In this document: piece after piece, positions 30,089-39,754 of the stretch
Position numbering within the stretch: position 1 is the stretch's first letter
Layout: each line of letters opens with the position of its first letter
Origin: Pseudomonas gingeri
GTDB taxonomy: Bacteria; Pseudomonadota; Gammaproteobacteria; Pseudomonadales; Pseudomonadaceae
NCBI RefSeq assembly: GCF_013386115.1
Contig: NZ_JACAOR010000002.1
Coordinates: forward strand, 506,383 to 570,382
Reading direction: 5' to 3'
DNA length: 64,000 bases
Program-made: the position numbers and the translations under genes
Notes under the pieces: generated by a model
What the model was told of the DNA's origin: nothing
Databases searched by the model: none
What the model saw: the letters and a program-made list of their open reading frames with translations, nothing else

Positions 30089-30241
30089 GAATCGCCAGCA
30101 AGCCGGCTCCCACAAGATCCCAGGCCAGACGAGGGTCCGTGGCGAGGCGGCGCGCGGATCAGCAGCAAGCCGGCGCCTACACAGCGGTGCACGCCACATT
30201 CGGCACGACACAAACCCTGTGGGAGCCGGCTTGCTGGCGAT
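30089..30241. repeat. REP cluster after spuI
   Basis: Outward copies of the REP core (ATCGCCAGCAAGCCGGCTCC at the left, its complement at the right) enclose a degenerate third copy. They fill most of the 287-base gap before the TetR gene. Confidence 0.8.
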
Positions 30242-30304
30242 GGCGTCCTCACAGACACCGCAGAACCTCGCGTACAATGCGCGCTGCCCCTGCCGGAGAA
30301 CTCC

Positions 30305-30943
30305 ATGACCCGCCCCGCCACCGCTCGCAAACCCCGTGCTCGCAGCCAGGCGCGGATCGATTCGATCCTCGACGCCGCCCGCACCCTGCTTGCCGCCGAA
30401 GGCGTGGCCAGCCTGTCGATCTATAGCGTGGCCGAGCGCGCGGAGATTCCACCGTCTTCGGTCTATCACTTCTTCGCCAGCGTCCCGGCGCTGCTCGAAG
30501 CCCTCACCGCCGATGTCCACGCGGCGTTCCGCGCCTGCCTGGAAGCACCGATCGACCACGCCGGCCTGGGCGGCTGGCGCGATCTGTCACGGTTGGTGGA
30601 ACAACGGATGTTGAGCATCTACAGCGAGGACGCCGCGGCACGCCAGTTGATCCTCGCCCAGCACGGCCTGACCGAAGTCACCCAGGCCGACCGCCAGCAC
30701 GATATCGAGCTGGGGGACCTGATGCACAAGCTGTTTATCCGTCACTTCGAGCTGCCGACCTTGCCGGGCGATGTCGATGTGTTTGCGCTGGCGATGGAGT
30801 TGGGCGATCGGGTCTATGCACGGTCGGTGCAGTTGCACGACCAGATCACCCCGCGCATGGCCGAGGAAGGCATGCGGGTGTTCGATGCGTATCTGGGACT
30901 TTACCTGCCGCCGTACCTGCCCAAGCGCGAAATCCCGCTCTGA
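30305..30943 (+). CDS. TetR-family transcriptional regulator
   Basis: A 212-residue TetR protein. A basic N-terminus (RPATARKPRARSQAR) precedes the helix-turn-helix at about residues 20-65, which includes SIYSVAERAEIPPSSVYHFF. The remaining helical domain would bind a small ligand and dimerise. GGAG at 30295-30298 supports the start at 30305. Neighbours on both sides are repeat arrays, so its target is not evident; the spu genes are the nearest metabolic operon. Confidence 0.85.
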   Translation: MTRPATARKPRARSQARIDSILDAARTLLAAEGVASLSIYSVAERAEIPPSSVYHFFASVPALLEALTADVHAAFRACLEAPIDHAGLGGWRDLSRLVEQRMLSIYSEDAAARQLILAQHGLTEVTQADRQHDIELGDLMHKLFIRHFELPTLPGDVDVFALAMELGDRVYARSVQLHDQITPRMAEEGMRVFDAYLGLYLPPYLPKREIPL

Positions 30944-30951
30944 CGGACATT

Positions 30952-31059
30952 GATCGTTCCCACGCTCCTGCGTGGGAATGCCTCACTGGACGCTCCGCGT
31001 CCGCTCTTGTGACGCGGAGCGTCACCGGCTGCATGCCCACGCGGAGCGTAGGAACGATC
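30952..31059. repeat. 108-bp palindromic intergenic element
   Basis: A second complete copy of the element at 14056-14161, with GATCGTTCCCACGCTC at one end and its near complement at the other. Confidence 0.85.
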
Positions 31060-31088
31060 GGGATCCGGCCCTGCGAATCCCCCCCCTT

Positions 31089-31175
31089 GTGGGAGCCGGC
31101 TTGCTGGCGATTCAGGCGACGCGGTGTTTCAGGCACACCGCATCATCGTTCATCGCCAGCAAGCCGGCTCCTACA
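31089..31175. repeat. REPIN-like inverted REP pair
   Basis: Its centre is nearly the reverse complement of the one at 14175-14264. The pair of elements (palindrome then REPIN) therefore occurs twice in the window in the same order, with the REPIN flipped. Confidence 0.85.
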
Positions 31176-31193
31176 GGGCTCGGGTCACGGCAC

Positions 31194-32027
31194 TCAGAAC
31201 GGCGCATCACCGAGAATCGTCGCCCGGTGCATCACCCGCCGGTTGGGCCGGTAATCGTCAACGGCATAATGCTGGGTCACCCGGTTATCCCAGAATGCCA
31301 CGTCATTTTCCTGCCAGCGCCAACGGATAGTGAATTCCGGGCGAGTAGCGTGGGCGAACAGCAGCTTGAGAATCGCCGCGCTTTCCGCTTCTTCCAGCTC
31401 GTTGATCCGGGTGGTGAATCCTTCGTTGACGAACAGCGCCTTGCGCCCGCTCACCGGGTGCGTACGAATCACCGGGTGGGACAGCGGCGGGTTCTTCCTG
31501 CGGGTTTCCTCCCAGCGCGCCAGGTCTTCAGCGGTGCTGCCGAAGCGCTCCAGGGGGAACGACTTGGTGAAATCGTGGGTCGCCGTCAATCCGTCCAACA
31601 GTTTCTGCAAAGGCGCCGACAAGGCCTCGAAGGCGGCAATCCCGCTGGCCCACAACGTATCGCCACCATAAGCCGGCAACTGCTTGGCACTGAGTACCGC
31701 GCCCAGCGCCGGGGTCGGCAGGAAAGTCACGTCGGTATGCCAGATCGCGTTGTCGCGCACATCGGTCAACGCGGTATCGAGGACCATCACCTCGGGCTGC
31801 TCCGGCACATTCGGGTAGATCGGATGCACATGCAGGTCACCGAAGTTCGCCGCGAACGCCGCCTGCAATTGTGGGTTCAACGGCTGGTTGCGAAAGAACA
31901 GCACCTGGTACTTGAGCAACGCCTGTTCGATGGCGTCGCGCTGCTCGATGCTCAACGGCCGGTTCAGTTCGACACCGTCGATCTGCGCAGCGAGGGCGGC
32001 ACTCAGGGGAGTAATGGTCAGGCTCAT
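31194..32027 (-). CDS. tauD: Taurine dioxygenase TauD
   Basis: A 277-residue Fe(II)/2-oxoglutarate dioxygenase that oxidises taurine to aminoacetaldehyde and sulfite. The facial triad is His97 and Asp99 (WHTDVTF) and His253 ([10 protein letters not shown]); Arg264 or Arg268 in PNRRVMHRA binds 2-oxoglutarate. The start at 32027 has GAAGAGA upstream; the open frame runs five residues further. It ends the tauABCD operon and acts on the taurine imported by TauABC. Confidence 0.93.
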   Translation of the reverse strand: MSLTITPLSAALAAQIDGVELNRPLSIEQRDAIEQALLKYQVLFFRNQPLNPQLQAAFAANFGDLHVHPIYPNVPEQPEVMVLDTALTDVRDNAIWHTDVTFLPTPALGAVLSAKQLPAYGGDTLWASGIAAFEALSAPLQKLLDGLTATHDFTKSFPLERFGSTAEDLARWEETRRKNPPLSHPVIRTHPVSGRKALFVNEGFTTRINELEEAESAAILKLLFAHATRPEFTIRWRWQENDVAFWDNRVTQHYAVDDYRPNRRVMHRATILGDAPF

Positions 32028-32109
32028 GGTCGATCTCTTCAAATACGTGCCGGGCAGTCGGCGTGTTTCAGTACGCAGCTCGGGAAGCCGCTCAATACGT
32101 CGCGGTCTG

Positions 32110-32940
32110 TCAGTGCGCCTGGCCGTGCCACGGCACCAGCTTGCGCTGCAGGGCGCGCAGGCCCATCTCCATGGCGAAGGCGATAAAGGCGATCACCAGG
32201 ATCCCCAGCACCACCACATCGGTCACCAGGAACTGTGCCGCCGACTGGACCATGAAACCCAGGCCGCTGGTGGCGGCGATCAGCTCGGCGGCGACCAGCG
32301 TCGACCAGCCGACACCCAGGCCGATGCGCACACCGGTGAGAATGTCCGGCAAGGCGCTGGGCAGGATCACATGGCGGATCAGCTGGGCCCTGGTCGCCCC
32401 CAGGGACAGCGCTGCACGGAGCTTGGCCGGATCCACGGTGCGCACACCGGTGGCCGTCGCGATGGCGATCGGGGCAAAGATCGCCAGGTAGATCAGCAGC
32501 ACTTTCGACAGCTCGCCGATGCCGCACCAGATCACGATCAACGGCAGGTAGGCCAGTGGCGGGATCGGTCGGTAGAACTCGATCAGCGGATCGAGAATGC
32601 CCCGGGCAATCCGGTTGTGGCCGATGGCGATACCCACCGGGATCGCCGTCAGCACGGCAACCCCCAGGGCCACGCCGATCCGCCCGAGGCTGGCACCGAG
32701 GTGCTGCCACAGGGTCGAATCCATATAGCCCTTGGTCGCCAGCAACCAGCCTTTTTCCAGCACCGCCGAAGGCGGCGGCAGGAACAGCGGCTCGATCACA
32801 CCGGCCGCCGTCACGGCCCACCACAGCACAACCAGGGTCACCAGGGTCAGCACGCTGATCCAGCGGGTGCTCAGGCTGCGCCGCACCACGGGTGCGTTCG
32901 GCTTGGCGGTCACGGCCACCGGCAATTCATAGCTGCTCAT
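32110..32940 (-). CDS. tauC: Taurine ABC transporter permease TauC
   Basis: A 276-residue permease with the first membrane helix at about residues 28-48 and the EAA-type loop in [42 protein letters not shown] is typical of sulfonate and nitrate permeases. Its start overlaps the tauB stop as ATGA. It ends 82 bases before the tauD start and is paired with TauB and TauA for taurine import. Confidence 0.92.
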   Translation of the reverse strand: MSSYELPVAVTAKPNAPVVRRSLSTRWISVLTLVTLVVLWWAVTAAGVIEPLFLPPPSAVLEKGWLLATKGYMDSTLWQHLGASLGRIGVALGVAVLTAIPVGIAIGHNRIARGILDPLIEFYRPIPPLAYLPLIVIWCGIGELSKVLLIYLAIFAPIAIATATGVRTVDPAKLRAALSLGATRAQLIRHVILPSALPDILTGVRIGLGVGWSTLVAAELIAATSGLGFMVQSAAQFLVTDVVVLGILVIAFIAFAMEMGLRALQRKLVPWHGQAH

Positions 32941-33731
32941 ACGAACTCCTGCCGCGACGCGGCGCTGCGTTGGGAGAACACACGGGCCAGCACATGCTCG
33001 CGGGTTTCGATAAAACGCGGATCGGACTTGATCGCCCGGGCGGACTCGCCGGCGCTGTAGCGCCGGCCGAAATCCAGGCTCAGGCGTTCGACGATCTGTC
33101 CCGGATTGGGCGCCAGCAGAATCAGGTCGGTGGCGAGAAAAACCGCTTCTTCAATATCGTGGGTAATCAGGAACACCGGCTTGGCGGTGCGCTGCCAGAC
33201 TTGCAGCAACAGCTCCTGCATCTGTTCGCGGGTAAAGGCATCGAGGGCGCCGAACGGCTCGTCCATCAGCAACACCCGAGGGTCCGCCGCCAGCGCTCGG
33301 GCAAGGCCGACGCGCTGTTTCTGGCCGCCGGAAAGCTGCCAGATCCGCCGGCTGTCGAAGCCTGCCAGATCAACCAGGGCGAGCATTTCCCGGGCCCGGA
33401 CTTCCCGCTGCGCCCGCGGTACACCCGCCAGTTCCAGGCCAAAACCGACGTTGGCCAGCACGTCCTGCCAGGGCAGCAACGCATCGTCCTGGAACACCAC
33501 GCCGCGCTCGGCGCTCGGGCCCTTGACGGCAACACCGTCGAGGGTGATGCGGCCCGCGCTGGGTTCGACGAACCCGGCGATCAGGTTCAGCAGAGACGTC
33601 TTGCCGCTACCCGACGGACCGAGGGCCACCAGCAGTTGCTGCGGTCCCAGGCTGAGGGAAATATCCGACAGCACCGGCTCGGCCGCACCGGGATACTGTG
33701 CGCTGATGCGCTCCAGCTGTAACAAGGCCAT
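32937..33731 (-). CDS. tauB: Taurine ABC transporter ATPase TauB
   Basis: A 264-residue ATPase with Walker [10 protein letters not shown], a Q-loop in [10 protein letters not shown] (typical of the sulfonate/nitrate branch), signature [16 protein letters not shown] and Walker [13 protein letters not shown]. The switch His is in LITHDIEEA. It energises TauC. It starts 44 bases after the tauA stop. Confidence 0.93.
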   Translation of the reverse strand: MALLQLERISAQYPGAAEPVLSDISLSLGPQQLLVALGPSGSGKTSLLNLIAGFVEPSAGRITLDGVAVKGPSAERGVVFQDDALLPWQDVLANVGFGLELAGVPRAQREVRAREMLALVDLAGFDSRRIWQLSGGQKQRVGLARALAADPRVLLMDEPFGALDAFTREQMQELLLQVWQRTAKPVFLITHDIEEAVFLATDLILLAPNPGQIVERLSLDFGRRYSAGESARAIKSDPRFIETREHVLARVFSQRSAASRQEFV

Positions 33732-33775
33732 GGCGATGGGCTCCTCGGTCGTGGGCTGCTTCAGAATCAGGTCGA

Positions 33776-34753
33776 TCAGTTGGTAATGAACTTGGCGCTG
33801 ACATACGGGGCGTAGTCCGGCAGCACGGCCTCGACCTTGCCCTGCTCTTTCAGGAAGGCCGCCGTATCGGTAATCGCCTGGGCGGTCGGCTTGCCCAGCA
33901 CGGTGACCTGGTCGGCCGCCAGCGGGTAGACGTTGCCTTGCAACAGCAGCGGAATATCCGAAGCCTTGGCGCCCGAGAGTTTCACCAGCTTGTCGACGTT
34001 GCCCTTGTCAGCCAGCCAGGCCTGCGGGTCCTTGCGGTATTGCGCATAGGCATCCAGCGTCACCTTGGCGAACGCCTTGACGATTTCCGGGTGCTTCTCG
34101 GCGAAGTCCTTGCGCACGATCCAGGCGTCGAAGGTCGGCGCGCCGAACTTGGCCAGTTCACCGGAAGTGATCAGCACCTTGCCGTTTTCCTTGGCGACAC
34201 CCAGGGCCGGGTCCCAGACGTAGGTGGCGTCGATATCACCGCGCTTCCAGGCCGCGATGATGGCCGGCGGCGCGAGGTTGAGAATCTGTACTTTCGACGG
34301 ATCGATATTCCAGTGCTTCAGCGCGGCCAGCAGGCTGTAGTGTCCGGTGGAGACAAAAGGCACGGCGACTTTCTTGCCGATCAGGTCCTGGGGCGAATTG
34401 ATCCCGGAACCGTCACGGGCCACCAGGGCCTCGGCGGCGCCGATCTGGGTGGCGATCAGGAAGGTCTCGACCGGCACCTTGCGGGTGATGGCCGCCGTCA
34501 GCGGGCTGGAACCGAGGTAGCCGATCTGCACGTCGCCCGAGGCGATGGCGGCAATGATGTCGGCACCATTATCGAATTTGCGCCAGTCGATCTTGGCGTG
34601 GGTGGCTTTTTCATAAGAGCCGTCGGCCTGGGCGACTTTCGCCGGGTCAACGGTGGTCTGGTAGGCCACGGTGACGTCGGCAGCCTGCGCAAACAAGCTC
34701 GCCCCGGCCAGGGACAACGCCGCCAGCAGGCGGAGTGGGGAATGCAGTTTCAT
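33776..34753 (-). CDS. tauA: Taurine-binding periplasmic protein TauA
   Basis: A 325-residue secreted binding protein of the SsuA/TauA group. The signal peptide ends LFAQA|ADVT, and the mature protein starts [19 protein letters not shown]. Other features include [16 protein letters not shown]. First gene of the tau operon, so its promoter lies upstream in the AT-rich part of the adjoining 682-base gap. Confidence 0.92.
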   Translation of the reverse strand: MKLHSPLRLLAALSLAGASLFAQAADVTVAYQTTVDPAKVAQADGSYEKATHAKIDWRKFDNGADIIAAIASGDVQIGYLGSSPLTAAITRKVPVETFLIATQIGAAEALVARDGSGINSPQDLIGKKVAVPFVSTGHYSLLAALKHWNIDPSKVQILNLAPPAIIAAWKRGDIDATYVWDPALGVAKENGKVLITSGELAKFGAPTFDAWIVRKDFAEKHPEIVKAFAKVTLDAYAQYRKDPQAWLADKGNVDKLVKLSGAKASDIPLLLQGNVYPLAADQVTVLGKPTAQAITDTAAFLKEQGKVEAVLPDYAPYVSAKFITN

Positions 34754-34820
34754 GGGAGAAGCTCCTCAACGAGTGGCCGGGAGTCGGCGTGTCGAGAAGA
34801 CTAAATGATCTAAGAATCTT

Positions 34821-34836
34821 AAAATAAATAACTTAT
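34821..34836 (-). promoter_or_regulatory. AT-rich motif upstream of tauA, probable sulfur-control site
   Basis: AAATAAATAACTTAT (34822-34836) sits 68 bases before the tauA start. The same sequence with one extra base lies at 53137-53152, upstream of the sfnB operon. Sulfur-starvation operons of this sort are usually activated by CysB-type LysR proteins, which makes that assignment likely but untested. Confidence 0.5.
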
Positions 34837-35144
34837 TTGCATTAGCTTATGAGGGGAAATACAGGGGCAAATCCACGCGAAACGAGGGCCCGCGCCTGAT
34901 CCCCGACACAATCGAATCGGCGATGGTGTATTTCATGGTCTAGGGTTATCGGTTCGTCTTATCGGTCATGAGTTGAACCGAACGTCGGAATATGACAGCC
35001 GCATGGCAATCTTCATCTGACAAACACTGTAATAAATTGACGGGAGTGGCAGCGTTTAGCCATGATTGCGTCGCCTTTTTGATCGCCAGTGACGTACGGA
35101 GGCCTTTCCTCACGTCAAGGGTTCTAAAAAAGAGGCAGAAAATA

Positions 35145-35226
35145 CTTTTCAGGAATGAGCCCAGTGGTCGATAAGAACCCCAGGCAACAGTGTTCGATGA
35201 AACACGATATTCCTGAATCGTCTGAA
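35145..35226 (+). ncRNA. Possible structured RNA
   Basis: TTCAGGAAT (35148-35156) pairs with ATTCCTGAA (35209-35217), and an inner hairpin GTGTT/AACAC lies at 35190-35205. CTTTTC and GAAAAAG flank both sides. It could be a transcribed small RNA or a leader element of the porin gene. No promoter or terminator of its own is evident. Confidence 0.3.
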
Positions 35227-35327
35227 AAAGGACGAAACAATTCTTTTTGGGTTTATGGCAAAGCCATTACCCTGCAAGGACCAAACAACAGCGGTTAGAC
35301 CAAAGTCGTAGACATGGCTTGTTACGA

Positions 35328-35357
35328 TTGACTTGCCAGTCACGATCTGGCGCTAAT
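35328..35357 (+). promoter_or_regulatory. Probable promoter of the OprD-family porin gene
   Basis: TTGACT at 35328 and GCTAAT at 35352, 18 bases apart. The spacer contains the inverted repeat GCCAG/CTGGC (35335-35351), a position that suits a repressor site. The start codon is 78 bases downstream. Confidence 0.45.
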
Positions 35358-35435
35358 CGCGCAATCTGTGGCGCAAAAGGGGCGTAGATCCCGAGCCTAG
35401 ACCTACAAAAATTAGAAATGAGAGGAGCAAGACCA

Positions 35436-36830
35436 ATGAAGAAGTCCACTTTGGCCCTGGCTGTGGCCGTAGGGGTTCTGGCGCAGCAGGCAAGCGCCGC
35501 AGGTTTTATCGAAGACAGCAAGGCCACTCTGGGTCTGCGTAACTACTACATCAACACTGACAACCGTGACTCCGACGCTGGCACCGCCAAGGTCAAGGCC
35601 ACCGGCGTTCAGAGCAAGAACGAAGAGTGGGGCCAAGGCTTCGACCTGCGCTTCATCTCCGGCTACACCCAAGGTACCGTCGGCTTCGGTATCGATGCCA
35701 TCGGCCTGTTGGGCGTACGCCTGGACTCCGGTCGCGGCACCAACGGCGCGACCTCGACTTCCTACGGCGGCACCGTGTTCCCGAGCGAGTCGAACGGCAA
35801 AGCCGTCAACGACTTCTCCAGCCTGGGCCTGACCGGCAAGGTCAAGGTTTCGCAGACCGAACTGAAGATCGGTACCCTGCAACCCAACAACCCGGTCATC
35901 AAGTACAACGATGGTCGTCTGCTGCCACAAACCTTCCAGGGCGGCCAGATCACCTCGAACGAAATCAAGGACCTGACCCTGACTGCCGGTCAGATCGAGC
36001 ACGCCAAGGGTCGTAACTCCAGCAACACCGAAGGCCTGTCCATTGCCGGTGCGAACAGCCCGACTGCAACTGGTCGCCGCAGCAACAAGTTCTACTACGG
36101 CGGTGCCGACTACAAGATCACCAAGGATCTGGTCGCTTCGTACTACTACGGCGAGCTGAAAGATTTCTACTCGCAGAACTTCCTGGGCCTGGTACACAAC
36201 TGGTCCATCGGTCCTGGCGTGCTGAAAAGCGACCTGCGCTACTACCGCAGCCGCGACAACGGCGCGAACGGCGACACCTCGGCGTACTTCACCAGCGGCT
36301 ACTACGACGACAAGAGCTTTGCCACTAACACCAAGGGCAAAGTCGACAACGATCTGTACAGCTACCTGGCCCTGTACTCGGTTGAAGGCCACACCTTCGG
36401 TGCCGGTTACCAGTACAGCAAGGGCGACAGCGATTTCCCTTGGCTGAACCAGGGTGACGGTTCGTCGAACAGCACCATCACCGACATGCAGATCCAGAAG
36501 TTCGCCCGTGCCGGCGAGCGTACCTGGCAAGCTCGCTACGCTTATGACTTCGCCAAGGTCGGTGTACCTGGCCTGACCGCCGGTATCATCTACCTGCGCG
36601 GCAACAACATCGACACCGCTGGTAACGTCGGCGCCGCTCAAACCCGTACCCTGGGCACCGGTGGCACCGAGTGGGAACGCGACCTGACCCTGGCTTACGT
36701 GGTACCGCAAGGCACCTTCAAGAACCTGGGTTTCGCCTGGAAAAACGCCATGTGGCGTAACGACATTCCAGGTCAGCGCGACCAGGACGAAAACCGCCTT
36801 ATCGTCAGCTACTCGATCCCGCTGCTGTAA
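35436..36830 (+). CDS. OprD-family outer-membrane porin (OprE-like)
   Basis: A 464-residue precursor with signal peptide MKKSTLALAVAVGVLAQQASA followed by AGFIEDSKATLGLRNYY, the typical start of OprD-family 18-strand porins. It ends YSIPLL with the required hydrophobic C-terminus. AGGAG at 35422-35426 supports the start. It lies between the tau and lsfA/ssu operons, so a role in taurine or sulfonate passage is possible, but OprD-family specificity cannot be read directly. From memory, P. putida has an OprE gene in this place. It ends at a strong terminator. Confidence 0.88.
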   Translation: MKKSTLALAVAVGVLAQQASAAGFIEDSKATLGLRNYYINTDNRDSDAGTAKVKATGVQSKNEEWGQGFDLRFISGYTQGTVGFGIDAIGLLGVRLDSGRGTNGATSTSYGGTVFPSESNGKAVNDFSSLGLTGKVKVSQTELKIGTLQPNNPVIKYNDGRLLPQTFQGGQITSNEIKDLTLTAGQIEHAKGRNSSNTEGLSIAGANSPTATGRRSNKFYYGGADYKITKDLVASYYYGELKDFYSQNFLGLVHNWSIGPGVLKSDLRYYRSRDNGANGDTSAYFTSGYYDDKSFATNTKGKVDNDLYSYLALYSVEGHTFGAGYQYSKGDSDFPWLNQGDGSSNSTITDMQIQKFARAGERTWQARYAYDFAKVGVPGLTAGIIYLRGNNIDTAGNVGAAQTRTLGTGGTEWERDLTLAYVVPQGTFKNLGFAWKNAMWRNDIPGQRDQDENRLIVSYSIPLL

Positions 36831-36858
36831 GCGCGTGATCGTCTAGATCCAAGATCCA

Positions 36859-36892
36859 CACTCAGCCCGGCGCAATGCCGGGCTGAGTGCTT
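36859..36892 (+). terminator. Terminator of the porin gene
   Basis: CACTCAGCCCGGC pairs perfectly with GCCGGGCTGAGTG around GCAAT. The T-run is short, but the stem is strong and sits just 29 bases past the stop. Confidence 0.8.
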
Positions 36893-37151
36893 CACGTCTT
36901 GCATACAACTACCTTTTCAGCTTCGGCCTTCACGCCATCCAGCAACATCCCGGCGTTCGGCACTCCACTGATTTACATCCCCTTAGCCCTCTCACAAGCT
37001 GTGGACAAGAGTGCTCCTGCGCGTGCCCGGCGTCCAATGAAGATCTTTTTAATATTTCCTAATCTTCTAAACAAATCGATATTTATTCTTTTTAAATAAA
37101 TTCACCAGCAGGCACAGTAAGGCCATCAGACCTTCACCCAAGGAGCAGCAC
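36893..37151. other. Upstream region of lsfA
   Basis: With the terminator this forms a 321-base gap. The segment at about 37040-37102 is strongly AT-rich and contains ATATTTATTCTTTTTAAATAA, shown here in part, which resembles the AT-rich stretches before tauA, ssuE and tcyJ. It is probably the sulfur-controlled promoter region. AAGGAG at 37139-37144 is the ribosome binding site. Confidence 0.45.
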
Positions 37152-37790
37152 ATGAGCCTCAGACTCGGCGACATCGCCCCCGACTTCGAACAGGATTCCA
37201 GCGCCGGCAGGATTCGTTTCCACGAGTGGCTCGGCGACAGCTGGGGCGTGCTGTTTTCCCACCCGGCGGACTTCACTCCGGTGTGCACCACCGAGCTGGG
37301 CTTCACCGCCAAGCTCAAGGACGAATTCGCCCAGCGTGGGGTCAAGGCCATCGCCCTGTCCGTGGACCCGGTGGACTCGCACCACAAGTGGATCGAAGAC
37401 ATCAACGAGACCCAGAACACTATCGTCAACTTCCCGATCCTGGCCGATGCCGACCGCAAGGTTTCGGACCTGTATGACCTGATCCACCCGAATGCCAACG
37501 ACACCCTCACCGTCCGCTCGCTGTTCGTGATCGATCCGAACAAGAAGATCCGGCTGACCATCACCTACCCGGCGAGCACCGGGCGCAATTTCCACGAGAT
37601 CCTGCGGGTGATCGACTCGTTGCAGCTGACCGACAACTACAAGGTCGCCACGCCCGCCAACTGGCAGGACGGCGACGAAGTGGTGATCGTGCCGTCCCTC
37701 AAGGACGAAGACGAAATCAAGAAACGCTTCCCGAAAGGCTATCGCGCGGTAAAACCCTACCTGCGCCTGACGCCGCAGCCCAACCGCTGA
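37152..37790 (+). CDS. lsfA: 1-Cys peroxiredoxin LsfA (Prx6 type)
   Basis: A 212-residue Prx6-class peroxidase with peroxidatic Cys45 in HPADFTPVCTTE and the C-terminal domain typical of the 1-Cys group. It reduces hydrogen peroxide and organic peroxides. LsfA is named as a protein induced by low sulfur in P. putida, and its position just before ssuE fits that. A terminator at 37901 separates it from ssuE, so the two are neighbouring units rather than one operon. Confidence 0.92.
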   Translation: MSLRLGDIAPDFEQDSSAGRIRFHEWLGDSWGVLFSHPADFTPVCTTELGFTAKLKDEFAQRGVKAIALSVDPVDSHHKWIEDINETQNTIVNFPILADADRKVSDLYDLIHPNANDTLTVRSLFVIDPNKKIRLTITYPASTGRNFHEILRVIDSLQLTDNYKVATPANWQDGDEVVIVPSLKDEDEIKKRFPKGYRAVKPYLRLTPQPNR

Positions 37791-37809
37791 AACGCCCGCC
37801 GAGGGGCTT

Positions 37810-37865
37810 GATCGTTCCCACGCTCCGCGTGGGAATGCCTCCCTGGACGCTCCGCGTCCCGCTCT
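37810..37865. repeat. Half copy of the palindromic intergenic element
   Basis: The left half of the element seen complete at 14056 and 30952: GATCGTTCCCACGCTCCGCG continuing into GACGCTCCGCGTC, without the right end. Confidence 0.75.
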
Positions 37866-37900
37866 GGCAGCTCTCACCGAATCACAAAGCAGGGGTTTTA

Positions 37901-37927
37901 AGGCCGTTTCGACGGCCTATTTTTTTG
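37901..37927 (+). terminator. Terminator of lsfA
   Basis: AGGCCGT pairs with ACGGCCT around TTCG and is followed by ATTTTTTT. Confidence 0.9.
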
Positions 37928-37929
37928 CC

Positions 37930-38060
37930 CGGGATAATCTTGCCCTCATATGCTTTTAAAGAATAAACAAATGAATAAATAAGATTTATGGATATATAAA
38001 TTGACTGGTAAGGTCTGTCCAACTTCAGCGAGATCGCACGCCGCGAATCGCCGCCATACG
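37930..38060 (+). promoter_or_regulatory. AT-rich promoter region of ssuE
   Basis: The stretch from about 37955 to 38005 contains AATAAACAAATGAATAAATA and is much richer in A and T than its surroundings. It precedes ssuE by about 75 bases and is the likely place for sulfate-starvation control by a CysB- or SsuR-like activator. GAGGAAAG at 38064 is the ribosome binding site of ssuE. Confidence 0.45.
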
Positions 38061-38077
38061 TTTGAGGAAAGACCTTC

Positions 38078-38671
38078 ATGCTGGTCGTGACACTCGGAGG
38101 AAGCCCCAGCCAGCGATCGCGCTCCGGGGTATTGCTGGACTACGCCAAACGCTGGCTCAACCAGCAGGGCATCGAAGTCGTGAGTTACCAGATCCGCGAC
38201 TTCAACGCCGAAGACCTGCTCCATGCACGCTTTGGCAGCCCGCAGATCGTCGACCTGCTGCAACAGATTGAAAACGCCGATGGCCTGGTGATCGCCACGC
38301 CGGTGTACAAGGCCTCGTTCTCCGGCGCCTTGAAGACCCTGCTCGACCTGCTGCCCGAGCGCGCCCTGAGCCACAAGGTGGTGCTGCCCATGGCCACCGG
38401 CGGCAGCATCGCCCACATGCTCGCCGTGGACTATGCGCTCAAGCCGGTCCTGGCGGCGTTGAAGGCGCAGGAAATGCTCCACGGCATTTTTGCCGAGGAC
38501 AGCCAGATCGCCTATGGCGAAGGCAGCGCCCAAGCGCAACTGGTGCCGGTCCTGGAACAACGCCTGAGCGAGGCCCTGGAGCAGTTCCACAGCGCCCTGG
38601 CGCGCCGTCCCAAGCCCCTGGACCCGACACTGCTGAATGATCGCCTGCTGAGTGCTCGCTGGAGCATCTAG
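38078..38671 (+). CDS. ssuE: NAD(P)H-dependent FMN reductase SsuE
   Basis: A 197-residue flavodoxin-fold reductase that supplies FMNH2 to the SsuD monooxygenase. It shows [16 protein letters not shown] (FMN phosphate region), [21 protein letters not shown] and the PMATGGS segment. It is the first gene of ssuEADCBF. It is also the only obvious flavin reductase in the window, so it may serve other two-component monooxygenases in the sulfur island as well. Confidence 0.94.
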   Translation: MLVVTLGGSPSQRSRSGVLLDYAKRWLNQQGIEVVSYQIRDFNAEDLLHARFGSPQIVDLLQQIENADGLVIATPVYKASFSGALKTLLDLLPERALSHKVVLPMATGGSIAHMLAVDYALKPVLAALKAQEMLHGIFAEDSQIAYGEGSAQAQLVPVLEQRLSEALEQFHSALARRPKPLDPTLLNDRLLSARWSI

Positions 38672-38763
38672 GCCGTTTCACCGACATTGATTTACTGGCC
38701 TTACTCGCCCGCCAACGGGCAAGCAGGTGCAGCCAAAACCCTCACTGCAAAAAGGAGAGCGCC

Positions 38764-39729
38764 ATGCGCACTGTCATTTTGCGTCGCGGTCTGGTCGCTC
38801 TGTTTGCTGCGGCTGTCACCTTCGGCGCCATTACTCAAGCTCAGGCCGAGTCGATCCGGATCGGTTATCAGAAATACGGCACCCTGGTGCTGCTCAAGGC
38901 CAAGGGCACCCTGGAAAAACGCCTCGCCGCCCAGGGCGTCCAGGTGCAATGGACCGAGTTCCCCGGGGGCCCGCAACTGCTCGAAGGGCTGAACGTCGGT
39001 TCCATCGACTTCGGCGTCACCGGCGAAACCCCGCCGGTCTTCGCCCAGGCCGCCGGTGCCGACCTGCTCTATGTCGCCTCGGAGCCACCGGCGCCGACCA
39101 GCGAAGCGATCCTGGTACCCAAGGACTCGTCGATCAAATCGGTGCAGGAGCTCAAGGGCAAGAAAGTCGCCCTCAACAAAGGCTCCAACGTCCACTACCT
39201 GCTGGTCCGCGCCCTGGAAGACGCCGGCCTCAAGTACAGCGATATCGAGACCGTCTACCTGCCGCCGGCCGATGCCCGCGCCGCCTTCGAGCGTGGCAGC
39301 GTCGACGCCTGGGTGATCTGGGACCCGTACCAGGCTGCCGCCGAACAACAGCTCAAGGCCCGCACCCTGCGTAACGGCACTGGCCTGGTGGACAACAACC
39401 AGTTCTACCTGGCGACCAAGCCCTACGCCGAAAAACACCCGCAAGTGATCAAGACCCTGGTGGAGGAAGTCCGCGCCGTCGGCGACTGGTCCAAGGCCAA
39501 TCCCGAGGAAGTCACCGCCCAGGTGGCGCCGCTGCTCGGCCTGCCCGCCGACATCACCCTGATCTCGGTGAAACGCCAGGGCTACGGCGCGCAGTTCCTC
39601 ACGCCCGAAGTGATCGCCGCCCAACAGAAAATCGCCGACAGCTTCTACCAGCTCAAGCTGATTCCCAAGCCGCTGAGCATCAAGGACGTGATCTGGACAC
39701 CACCGGCCGCCGTTGCCACCGCACCTTGA
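38764..39729 (+). CDS. ssuA: Alkanesulfonate-binding periplasmic protein SsuA
   Basis: A 321-residue secreted binding protein with a signal peptide ending [11 protein letters not shown]. The mature part starts [18 protein letters not shown], and [17 protein letters not shown] and [13 protein letters not shown] are family motifs. It captures alkanesulfonates for the SsuCB transporter. AGGAG at 38753-38757 supports the start, 92 bases after ssuE. Confidence 0.93.
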   Translation: MRTVILRRGLVALFAAAVTFGAITQAQAESIRIGYQKYGTLVLLKAKGTLEKRLAAQGVQVQWTEFPGGPQLLEGLNVGSIDFGVTGETPPVFAQAAGADLLYVASEPPAPTSEAILVPKDSSIKSVQELKGKKVALNKGSNVHYLLVRALEDAGLKYSDIETVYLPPADARAAFERGSVDAWVIWDPYQAAAEQQLKARTLRNGTGLVDNNQFYLATKPYAEKHPQVIKTLVEEVRAVGDWSKANPEEVTAQVAPLLGLPADITLISVKRQGYGAQFLTPEVIAAQQKIADSFYQLKLIPKPLSIKDVIWTPPAAVATAP

Positions 39730-39754
39730 ACCGTATTCCTTAGGAGACAACTCC

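Larger units (their letters stand above)
34754..35435. other. 682-base gene-free gap between tauA and the porin gene
   Basis: No coding sequence supported on either strand. It holds the tauA promoter region near 34820, a folded stretch at 35145-35226 and a probable porin promoter at 35328-35357. Much of it is less GC-rich than the flanking genes. The remainder shows no recognisable feature. Confidence 0.6.
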
